Source: Rapana venosa
Lineage: Eukaryota; Mollusca; Gastropoda; Neogastropoda; Muricidae
Direction: 5' to 3'
Assembly (NCBI GenBank): GCA_028751875.1
Contig: CM054135.1
Location: 58,301,628 to 58,365,627 of the forward strand
Length of the DNA stretch: 64,000 nucleotides
Shown piece by piece: positions 13,811 through 25,800 of the stretch. The notes beneath the pieces are model-generated. The model saw only the letters and a list, made by a program, of their open reading frames with translations. It was not told where the DNA came from and did not search any database. The position numbers and the translations under genes are program-made. How positions within the stretch are numbered: position 1 is the first letter of the stretch; every line of letters begins with the position of its first letter.

Positions 13811-16800
13811 CATACAAGTGTAGGAATGTTGAGGGTAGATACCTGCGCACATGCCTGCATGCATGTGTGTGGATGTGCGTGAGTTAGTGCATGCATGCAT
13901 GACAGTGTATGTGTGTGTGCACATGTTATGCTTGTGTGTGTGAGTGTGTGCATGTGTGTGAGTGTGTGCATGTGTGTTTGTTATGTATTTGTAGACATGC
14001 ATCTATGTAGTGTGTGTGTGTTGGCATGTATATAAATGCACACATCAGTGTGTATCTTGATATCTACTAGTGTGTTCATGAATATGCATGTGGCATGACC
14101 ATTGGATCATACATATACATACATGTGTGTGTTTTCACAGTATCTCCACTCCATGCTGATGATGAAGCAGCAACAAGGAAGCAGCACCAGCAGCAGCACC
14201 AGCATCCAAGGCCAACGACTTGCCCACATCCAAATGGCCCTGGAGGCTCTGCGCAACATCATCAAAGCCAACCCAGGTAGAAGTCACCCCTCAGACCACA
14301 CCTCTGACTTGTGCCCCCGTATTGGGAGCTTTCAATGTCCACAGGGCCACTGAAACAGTTCATCCATTCTGCCAATAACCTGATACTTTATTTTCTGGCC
14401 AGCAGCTCTTCTTCTTCTCTGTTGGCTTTTTACACCGTCAGATGTGTTTGGGAGAAATAGTGGTAAGTCCTTTCCAGTTCCCCTCATGGGCCGTACAGCT
14501 TGGTTTGCAGGGTTATCTATGTCAGCCACACAATCTTCCTCAGGTTGCTGAATAGCATGTACTGTTGAAGGATATGCTTACCAGTCTGGTTTTCTTTGCC
14601 ACAGGGGAGAAGGATTTGCTTTTTTTCCCTTGAGAAGCATCTCGGTGTGTGTGTAGGTTTGGGTTTTTTTCTTTTTCTTTTTCCCATTCCTTGGCTAGAG
14701 CTCTGAGGTTCACCAAAGGTGAGATTTTGTGTATTTGACCGTTTTTACCCACCATTAAAGTAGCCGCATTCCGACTTCGGGGATGTGTGTATTTGATCCC
14801 TCGTGTGTATAAAGATGTGTATACAATGTATGTACACAAAATGGGATGTAGTGTGACATAAAATATTTGTTAATTCACGACAGAAGTGATTACATATATC
14901 TAATAAACATATGTATATATACAACACGCACACACACAAGAGCAATTTTATTTGTGCAAGTGCCACGTAGATTTTAAGTTGTGTACGCGAGCTGTTTTAC
15001 AGGTGTGGAAAGAATCTGCATTGGTCACTTCAAACTGCTGTTTGCTTTCCTTCGCTTGGAGAACTGTGCTCGCTTGCAGCAGTTCACTTTGGAGGTAACT
15101 CACTGTCTGTCTGTCTGCCTGTCTGTCTGTCTGCCTGTATGTCTGTCCGCCTGTCTGTCTATCTATCTGCCTGCATGTCTGTCTATCTGCTTGTATATCT
15201 GTCTGCCTATAAATCTGTCTATGACCTACTCTCTGTTTTTCTCTTTTTCTCTCTCTCTTCCCTTCCTCTCTCTGTCTGTCTGTCTGTCTCTCTCACTCTC
15301 TCTCTCTGCGTCTCTTTTTCTGAAGAGACTTATGAAAACAAAAGAGTTAGTACTTATATATTACTCAAGGAAATAAAGATACTCATCTTTACAAAAGATG
15401 TGAACGTTTACGCATCAGAATTTCAGTTAATGCAAACATTGTTTTGAAGTTGGGTTGTTTTTTTCCAGTTTAAAAAGTATGGGATGAACAAAAGAAGTGT
15501 TGTAATTTCCCCTCATGGGATGATTAAAGTACTTTTGACTTGACTTGACTTAAAAGTACTTTATGAATCATACAGTTCAGTTAAAAAAACAACTTTATTG
15601 TGTATTTTACTCTTTATGTGCCTTTCTTTATGTTCAGTTTCCAAATGCATTATTTGTGTATCTTGTGCTTTACACATCATGTGCATATATATAGAGAGAG
15701 AGAGAGATATATATCTATATATCTATATTTATTTATTTATTTATATATACAAAATCAGATCGTGTGTACTGTTTGATGCCTTAGGTGTTGAACTGTGTGA
15801 CGGTGAACCAAGACTGTGTGAAGGACATCGCTGCTGCCGAAGTGCTGGGTTATCTCCTCTTCTCCCTCTGCAGTGTGGAGCGCTGTAAGTCAGGACTCGC
15901 GTCTTCTCCACTTGATTCTTGTGTTTCTGTTCTTTACATGTTTAGAAATTAATTCTTGTCCCAAATGCTGATTGCTTGAAGACTGATCGATCACTTTAGT
16001 GTCTGTGTCACTGTTTTTGTTAGTTGATTGGTTTAATTCTTGAAATTTGGTCGGCGGGGCTATAAACAACAAGATTAGAGTAGAGTGGTTTCTTGAAATG
16101 TTACGTAGGTAAGATTTTAGCTGTGTTCGTGTTTTCTCTGTTTTATATTATGTTTCCAGCTTATTTCTCTGCATGAAATTCATGGTGATTTTTCCTGCAG
16201 ATTTAGAGTGTAAGCATATTTCAGTGCCAGGGGAGGGGTTTCTGTATTATATGGTAATGAGTAATTTGATGAAATTCTGTCAGCTGAATATCATTTGTGT
16301 CTCTGTGTGTCTGTGTGGTTTTTTTCTTTGTGTGTGTGTGTGTATGTTTGTGTGTGTTCTTTCTTTTCTTTTTCTTTTTTTAAATTGAGAGTAATGGAAT
16401 AAACACTCACATGCTTTTTTTACATCCAGTCCTCATGTGTATGCAGTTTTATAAATTTTGTTATCTGTTCCCACCGGCACACAATGGCCTACTCTTTTGA
16501 AAAGCAGAACAGGATTTAATGTGTGTTGTGTGTGTGCGTGTGTGTGTGTGTGTGCGCCTCTGCGCGCGTGTGCTTGCACAGATGTGAATAGATGTATATG
16601 TATGCACTGTACGTGCATCTCTGCTCATTCGTGTAGCGTGTGTGTTTTGATTTTTGTAATCGCATTTAAATCAAGGCCTGTAGAGGCTTGTCCGTTGACA
16701 CTTTATTATCAAGGGTTGGTTTTCTTTTCATATTTAAACAGCTGCCACGCAAGGTAAGCAGTTTTCCTGTGTTCTCCCAAAAGATAATATAGAGGCCTTG

Positions 16801-19800
16801 TTCATTCCATATTTAGTGGATGCTGTATCTGAGTGGTTAAGAGTGTTCCACTTCAATCCCATGGGTCCATGAAGTTGTGGGTTTGAATCTCGATGATGTC
16901 TGGTGAAATAAGGATGGGGATTTTTTTACAATCTTCCAGGTCAACTTCAGGTGCAGACCTGCCAGTGCCTTAATTGCTTTTGTGTTTATACACGTGCAGA
17001 AGATCAAACATGCACGTTAAAGACCCTGTAATTCATGTCAGCGTTTGGTGGGTTACTGGAACTCGAGCATTTCATGTTCATGTTTACCATGACCACCCTG
17101 TACCAGATTGCTTTTTTTGTGTGTGTTGTTAAACTGATTTCCCCATTCAATTTCTTTACTTTGATTGCAATCTTATTTTACTTCTTTTTATTTGAAGTTG
17201 TTTTTTTAAGGTCTCTCTACTTTCTGTCTACTTTCCCTTTTCCTTTCCATCTTTTTGGAGGGGGGGTGGGTGGGAGGGAGGAGGGGGGGAGGGGGTCAGT
17301 TTTGTTTTAGTTTTTTGTTTGTTTTTCCTCCCCCAGACTTCACATTTTGTATTATGCAATGTATCCACTTTTTTTCCCTTTTCACATTACCCCATTGCAG
17401 CATGTCTTCCTCCATACCTCACACAGACTTGTTGTCCGTTCCTTCCATTTCCTTACACCATCACCATAACTTGAAAAGCACAAGTATCATGGTCTGTGTA
17501 CTATACCAGATGGGTGTTTCCAAGTTTTTTTCTCACTTCAATTGTCTAGATGTACTGTACATGCATCAGAAGTCCTGATTGTTATAGAGAATAAATGGGA
17601 GATGTGTTAGGTTGATTCTCTCATTTTGTTTTGTTTGTCTCTGCTATCGGTATTTGCTAAGCAAGGAATTATGGTGTCAATTTGATTGATGAGTCGGGTA
17701 ACATTTTTACTTTATTTTCTGAAGAATGAGATAAGATATATGTATGTGATAGGTAGTGCAAGAATCAGTAGCAGTACAAAAATTATTGCTGTTATATATG
17801 GTATAATGATAGAGGTGATTTTAGAAGTCCTATTTCAGACATTATGTGGTTGGATTGACTTTAGCATGAGCATGCCGACCGAAGTGGGATGGGTGTCAAG
17901 TTTGAAGAGGGATGTTCATATATAATGATGGAATTGAAAGTGTTAATGTGCGTGTGCGTACGTGCGTGTGCGTGCGTGCGTGTGTGTGTACTAGGTCAGT
18001 TGCTGGCCCTGGAAACATTGTTTGCCCTGATGTCCAGCACCAAGATTGTCAAAGAAGCTTTGGTCAAAGGTGTGGCATTCAGCTGTGGTTTATAAAGGAT
18101 AAGTAGTCATCCTAGGTGGTATGTTTATTTGTGGTGTTGAATCCTTAACTGTACTTTTTTTGGCAGGCAATATATTGCTCTTGCTCACATTAAAGAAGTT
18201 AGCCTTCTTTCGCCTCTTGTGATAATTATGAATGTTGTTTGTAAGACGGTGGTAGTTAGGTCATGTTCACTGGCATCAGTCATTCAGTTGGTGGTCAGGC
18301 CTACAATGAGACATAACGCCTGTCCAAACACAGCCAGCAGGGACTTTTATCAAATAGCATGGGTTTCAGGCTACTGTGAAACATGAAAATCTGAAAATTC
18401 TGGTACATAAGTAAGGCATGTTTCTGTTTTGATTGTTAGTTTTTTAGACTTCACTTCAGTTTTTGGGTTTAAAGAGCTTTATTGATGCAACTGTACAATA
18501 AATAGTGTAAATATGCGTGACATACCATGCTGAGAGTAAATGACATGTATTTACTGATCTCAGATAAATGAAGATTTGATTGGGAAGCTAGAAGAGTTGG
18601 TCATGCTAACATTTTTACTTATGCTGATCTTAAACAGTAAAGTCATCAAAGGTAACTACAGGTACTTCAACAGGCATCCGTAAGTGTCAAAGTACCTTTC
18701 TTAATGAGGAGAAAAGTATAAGACAAGCATTGCTTTTTGGTAAATTTCATTTTACATGACAAGAAATGCACAAAAGCCAATGTCTTCTTTTACTCATGTC
18801 AGGTTAGATCATCCTGGGCAGGAGAACTGGTGGGAATGGTCAGGAACTGAAAACGATTTCTGTTTTACATAGATGTTGTGACGTTACTGCCCCAGGTGCC
18901 CTGATCTACCTGCTGGACCTGTTCTGCAATGCCACCAGCCCTGCAGTGCGGGAGAAAACAGCAGAACTTCTGGCCAAGATGTTGTCAGACAAGCTTGTGG
19001 GACCCAAAGTGCGCATCATCCTCTCCAAGTTCCTCCCCTCTATCTTCATGGACGCCATGAGAGATTCTGCAGAGGCCAGCGTCCACATGTTTGAAGGTCA
19101 GTGTGTCTGGATGCTTTCATTCCTCTTCTTCATTTATAATTTGCAGTTTGTTAAAGATTTGATAAGCGAGTACAAGACCAGTTTAAATCACCATGTTGTG
19201 AAGAGAAGATGAGTTAATGAGAAGAAAATGTGTTAAACGAAGTGATAGAGGCAAATCAATTATACTGAGGCATTTAACTTTTCTAGGAGTTTGAAATGCT
19301 GGATAGTGTCATCAGCATATACTTCTTTTTCCTCTGCTAGAACTCTTATGGTTTACCATTAGTGAGATGTTTGTATATTTGTCTGTTTTCCCACCATTAA
19401 GGTCCTCACATCTTCATTGGTGGTGTCTAAGCATGTCACCAATGTTCATGTGTTCTTATGTGTCCTCCATTTCTACCAACACATGATGGCTTACTCTTTT
19501 TTAGAAGGTGGAATGGGATTTAACATGCATACAGGAGTACCTGTGTATGTGGTCATATATGGGACCTCACTTTAATAAGGTCTCATCGGAAGAATTCAAG
19601 CTTCATTTTTTTAACCTCATTCTTACTTAACTGATGCTTTTAATAGAATTATATGATGTTCATTGCCTGAAAATGAAAGCACAGTAAGCTGTGTGGAAAG
19701 TTGTGCAAAAAAGAAAAGTGATTGCAGTGGGGGGATAAAAAAATGTTGAACACAGCCTTCACTCCAGCTTTTGGTTCCAGCAAAGGGGAGGTGGGAGAGG

Positions 19801-22800
19801 GAGGCAGGGGGGCTTGACCTTCTAAAGAACACAGACAGCACATGACAAGTCAGTGTATGTACTTGAGTAAATGATACCCAACACCAACTTATAACTTGTT
19901 CATTTCATGTTTACACCACAGTCTGCTGCTGACAGTGGAAAGAAATGCATGTCATACTTACCAATCAGCTTGTATGAGGCATTGAAATCAGAAAAAGCAA
20001 CTATGACTGGAATGTTTGCAGGCTCCCACGAAAACCCGGAGCTGATCTGGAATGATGAAGCCAGGGAGAAAGTCTGCGACACTGTCAAAAAGCTCAAGAA
20101 GGGGTAATCAGAGAGAGAGAGAAAGAGAGAAAGAAAGACAGAGACAGAGAGAGAAAGAAAGGGAGAAAGAAAGAAAGATACAGAGAGAGAGTGGGTGTGG
20201 GTGCGCATGCATGCATGCCTGAGTGCATGCATGTGTGTTTGTGTGCATGGCCATGTGTTTATGATTTTAAATTTGAAGCACCTTTCCTTTGAAGAAACAG
20301 AATTCTAATTCCTCACAATAGCAAGAGTGAAAGATCAAAAGTCAACATTTGCTGTGAAAACAAAGGAATAAGCAGTAAAGAACTAACAAAGGAGAATTGG
20401 GGTTTTTTTACCACCCAGACCAGTTGCAGTCAAAGAGCAAAGTCCAATGGAGTGTAGATTTCACAGGCTGAACCATGGATATTAGGGCACCTGATGTTGT
20501 GATGAGTCTTATTTCTGGACAGAACAGATTGTTATGATAAATAAAGTGGTGCAGCCAACATTCATAAGCATTTTGTTATCCAGAGATTGCATTAGTGAAA
20601 GTGCTAACAAGAGAAATGAAAGCAGTCCTACAGTGCTGTGGTCAGACACAGATGTCTAAAAGAACTTAACACTTGCAGTCATATCATTAAACCCTTCTGC
20701 CGCCACCCCACCCTCCCCCAAATTGCTGTCCCACCCTTGTTCATGTTTCCTTGTCTCCTATGGCTGCAGTCATGCTAGTGGGTGTAGAGAGTTTCATGCA
20801 TTCTATAAGTCATACTTTCATTCAGCCAAAAACTGTGGTCCGACAGAAATTGGCGTTCCTCATGCCAGGCATTTCCAAGCACAGATTTGATCTGAGAATG
20901 GAAAAGAACCAAACATGTGCATTGGTGTTCAGAATCATGGTTTCATTCAAAAGTGTTTTTCCTCTTGCCAGACACTATGAGGCGCAGAAGGAAAATGCCG
21001 ACTCCAAGTGGTCCTTCAAGGAGGACCTTGCCGTGGTGTACTCAGACGTGCAGGGAGAGCTGATCGTGGGGGGGGTCTTTCTGCGTCTGTTCATCACCAA
21101 CCCTGGCTGGGTCCTGCGCCGACCCAAAGAATTCCTCACCGAGCTCCTGGAGAAATGGTCACAGCTCACCAGTCAGACCAACCCTGATGTGAGTGAAGGA
21201 CCGATGTTCGGGAAAGCTTCGTCTTTTCTGTTGACCTCATATGATGACATTGCTAACATTACCTAAATTCCATACATTATTATTATTAATATTACCATTT
21301 TCTGTTGTCTGTGTTGTCACCTTATTAGGGAACTGATTGACACAGATTTGATGGACGCAGACAAAAGACTCCAGACACAAAAGAAGACAGCTGACAGCCC
21401 CACAAACATACTTAAGCTGGCACTCCCAAACAGAACTTTTATTTTCTTGCTTTGCTTAGAGGCGGTGGTATGATCAACCTGCCAAACAGTCTGGCCCAGT
21501 ATGTTTGTCCTGCCATCCTTTCTTTGTTTCCTTTCTTTGTGTTGAAAAGAGTAGGAAAAACGCCATTTGATATGGATACATTGAATTACTTTTTTTTTTT
21601 AAGTGCTTCGTATAGCTGTTTCAGTGTCACTTTGAAACTGCATGTGTGTGCAGGGAGAGACTCTGGAGACAGTGACGACAGCGCTGGTGTGCCTGTGTTC
21701 ATCACAGCCGGCGTTACTGGACCACATCCCTCAGCTGGGCTACCTGCCCAAAGTGTTCAAAGCCATGACCTCCGACAACAACGCTGTGCCCAAAGCTGCC
21801 ATCCAGCTGGCTCACCAGTGTGCCCCCAGTGAGGTGGGTAGCTTCGGTCCTAGCAAGACTGCAAGACTGGGAACATAACACGAAGTTGAAACAAACACCA
21901 CAGACTGCAGACTGGGAACATAACATGAAGCTGAAACAAACACCACAGACTGCTGACTTGAAAAATAAATCGAAAAGCAAACATCACAGACTGCTGAATG
22001 GGGGGAAAAAAAACTAAGAGCAAGAAAGAGAAAAGAGCAAAATAGAGATCAGTTACTGAATTGGTTGCTTGGTTGTGGGATGCACAGAAATCCACATGCA
22101 TGCAGTATACCCCACTGTTGATTAAAGGCAGAACACAATCATGAGGCCCAGTCAGTCTTCAGTGAACACGTCATCAGTGGTGTGGTGAAGTAAAACCAAA
22201 GGGTCTAGATACAAACATAGCAAGTTTGCATCATGTGTTAGATATAAAAAATATATATATGTAAAAACCTACAAAGTTTAGGGTATGCTGATTTCACTTG
22301 TTGTGATGCATTAACTGCAGCGTAGTAGTGGAGTAGAGTATACAGAAGAGTAGCTGCAAGGATCAGCTTCAGGAGAAAAAGCAACAGAAATTTTCTCTAT
22401 TTCACTATCAGTGGGTGCGGCAGCTAACACAGAACTCAGTGATGCTGACAGGTAAGACTGGGGAGAATTTCCTCTATGTGTATTTGTTCACTATTGGTGT
22501 TATTACAGTACTGTTTGTGACAGATGGGGAAACAAAACACCACATATTATAGCAATTCACCAACTAGGATGTAAAAGATTGATTTCAAGGTGATAGGAAA
22601 AAGAAGTTGATGTCAGACCTTTAGTGGATAAACAGAAAATTTTGTATCAACAATACTGTTGCTGTGTTAATTATACTGTACATCTGTGCAGGCTATGCTT
22701 CACTGCACTGGTGCCCGAAAGAGCAAGATGTATTTGCATTGTATTATGTTGTATTGTATTGGATTGTGTACTACTTTTAGTCACCACATATTTCTCTGTA

Positions 22801-25800
22801 AAATTCAGGCAGCTCTCCCCATTGAGGGCATAACGCCACAAGATTAGTGCCATCCATTATTTTTTTATTCCTTTTTTTTTTTTTGCATGTGTTATTGTTT
22901 CCTAATGTAATCAGTCAATGATTAATCAATATTATTGTCATTTATGATCAGTCAATATTATTGTCATTTATGATCAGTCAATGTCATTGTCATTTTTTGC
23001 AGCTGTGTGTGCAAGCTCTGACAACATTTGACTGCATCGGTCCGCTGAAGAAGGGGATGAAGTCTAGGAGTGACATGACAGGGATGGCAGCTGAACTGCT
23101 GGCCAAAATGTTTGACAAAGGAGAGGAGGAACTGGTACATCAGGTACTCTATGCTTCTTTTCTAAGGAGGGAGAGGGGAAACAAGATTCACCAGCGAGAT
23201 ATTTCTGTGCTAACCACGTAGTGATTATTGGCTCCAGAGTCTCTCTCTTCTTTCACACACACAGTGCATGCACACACACACACACATACACACACTCACA
23301 CACATGCACACACACACTCACACACACACCAGCTTGATAAAACAAAGCAGACACACAGAGAGGAAGAGAAAATGCATGTGGAGAATAACCACAAGAACGC
23401 AGGCAGGAAAGTTTGTTGCAGTTATCTCAGAGTCTTGTCAGCATGTATATGAAGAAGACTGCTGACAGGCAGTGATGCTCACAGCGCACAAATCCAACAT
23501 CACTCAGTCAAGAGTGTTGAATTTAGCACGCCCCTTCCTTTCACCTACTTCAAGTGTGGTCAGTTCCTGCTGTAGTTAGGGCTGGGATAGGATGGAACGG
23601 ATGGCAGCTGGGAGAAGCTGGAAGTGGGGGAAATTGACAGCTGTGTGCTAACCACCAACACTGATTTGCAGGCCCTGAAGTCGGAGCTGGTGCCTTTCCT
23701 GCTGGGTCTGCTGGAGGGGGGCCTGGAGGCGGTGGAGAGCCCTGCAGCCTCTAAAGCCCAGATCGTCAAGGCCCTCAAAGCCATGCAGAACAGCCTGCAG
23801 CATGGGGAGAAGGTTTGTCCACTTTTGGTCCGCTGGGGAGAAAGGGAAAGGGGTTGGGCAGCTAAAGGTTTACTTTGAATTTTGCCAAGGTGTATCTCTG
23901 TATTAGGTTCAAGCTACCACTGTGAAAGGGGCTTTTTTTTTGGTCCTGAATAGTTGCTTTTTTTCATATATCTGTCCTTTTGTAAGATTTTTGATGTGAC
24001 AATGAAACAAAGTGCTATGTGTGTACATTAGTTCATTTGCACACATTAAAACTATATGTTTTTATGTAGTAGAACAGGTCACTCACGCAGCAGTGACATG
24101 GATGACAGGTAAACACACTGCAGGCACCTGAGACTGCACTAGCGCAGCTGTTTATGCTGTTAGTGAAGTATCTGCCTGGTGGTCAGTGTGGTGTAGCAGA
24201 TATGTGGAGTGCAGAAAACTGATAACCAAGGGGGAAAGCATGAGATGCTTTCCTTGTGAGTCTTGCTCCTGTTCACAGTAGTATCGTTGTTTTGGGGGCA
24301 CTGGTCAGGTGTGCAAGACAGTCTTTGCCACGGTACTGGCTTACCTTAAGTGCACAGCCAACTATATGTTGAGGCATGAAGTATTTTCACATTGCCTGCT
24401 GTTCTAATCAAGTACTTTGATTTTGGGGGAGGAGCGGTAGGGAGGGATGGGGAGGGGTGTCTGGGGTGTTGTTTTGGGTTTTTTTTGTTTGGATGGTTAG
24501 TTGGTTGGTTTTGTTGGGTTGGTTTTTTTAAAATTGTTTAGTTTCAGTTGTTGATTTAGACCATTCAAAAAGTGCCAGTTTCTGTAAATACTTTTTTGGG
24601 GGTTTATTTATATCAGGAATAATGAATATCCTTACATGCACCTTATTAACAATGTTTTAAAAGTGAAAAGAAGTCATATGAATGATATATATAACTTAAA
24701 ATTAGATCAACTGAAAATCAGAAGCAAACCTGTAATAAAAATGGTGCACAGAGCAGAATCACTTTAAACAGCAAGCAGAAAGAAAACATACACAGTGACA
24801 GATGTGGACTGTGTGTTGTGGCAGGTGAGGGAGCTTCTGGATCAGTCCTCGGTGTGGAAGCAGTACAAAGACCAGAGCCATGACCTGTTCATCAGCAACA
24901 CCACCATCGCCGGCTACCTCACAGGTCTGTCGGCTTTGCTCTCATATGCAGGAGTTAAAGGATTGGGAAAAAAGGAAGGAAATTACTGCATCAGGTCTCT
25001 CTATCTTGTAAAATACGCATGCAGTAGATGTGTAAGAGTGCAGAATGTGGCAGAAAGGTTGGCAGGTAACATACGGACCTCAACGCATTCTAGATGTCTA
25101 GTGTCTGGTAGTCATAAATTATATGTAAATATAGTCAGTATCTTTTAAACTGCAGACTCAGTATTGGCATGTTGTGAAGTGGATGTGTAGCATGACTCTT
25201 ATTTCTGTGTAATACTATCAGTGCTCAATGAATTCTGTTTCTATATTGATAGCACATACTGATTGATACATGTCCATACCAGTATGCAGCAAATTGTGTA
25301 GGCGTGTTGTAAAATTGATGTAACAGAGCATTACTAGTATCAGTAATAGTGAATCTCATTACTTACTGGCAGTTCTCAAAAGCGTGATGTGTCCTGTCCT
25401 GTCTCAGAAGCGTGATGTGTCTTGTGTCCTGTCTCAGAAGCACAATGTGTCTTGTCCTGTCTCAGAAGCACGATGTGTCTTGTCCTGTCTCAGAAGCGTG
25501 CTGTGTCTTGTGTCCTGTCTCAGAAGCGTGATGTGTCTTGTATCCTGTCTCAGAAGCGTGATGTGTCTTGTGTCCTGTCTCAGAAGCGTGATGTGTCTTG
25601 TATCCTGTCTCAGAAGCGTGATGTGTCTTGTGTCTTGTGTCCTGTCTCAAAAGCGTGCTGTGTCTTGTCCTGTCTCAGAAGCGTGATGTGTCTTGTGTCC
25701 TGTCTCTAAAGCGTGCTGTGTCTTGTCCTGTCTCAGAAGCGTGATATGTCTTGTCCTGTCTCTAAAGCGTGCTGTGTCTTGTCCTGTCTCAGAAGCGTGA

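Larger units (their letters stand above)
15885..17994 (+). other. DNAJC13 intron with two SINEs
   Basis: It contains SINEs at 16384-16520 and 16819-17085. A G-rich stretch is at 17259-17297, and GTGCGT repeats run to the exon 18 acceptor. No gene seen. Confidence 0.65.
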
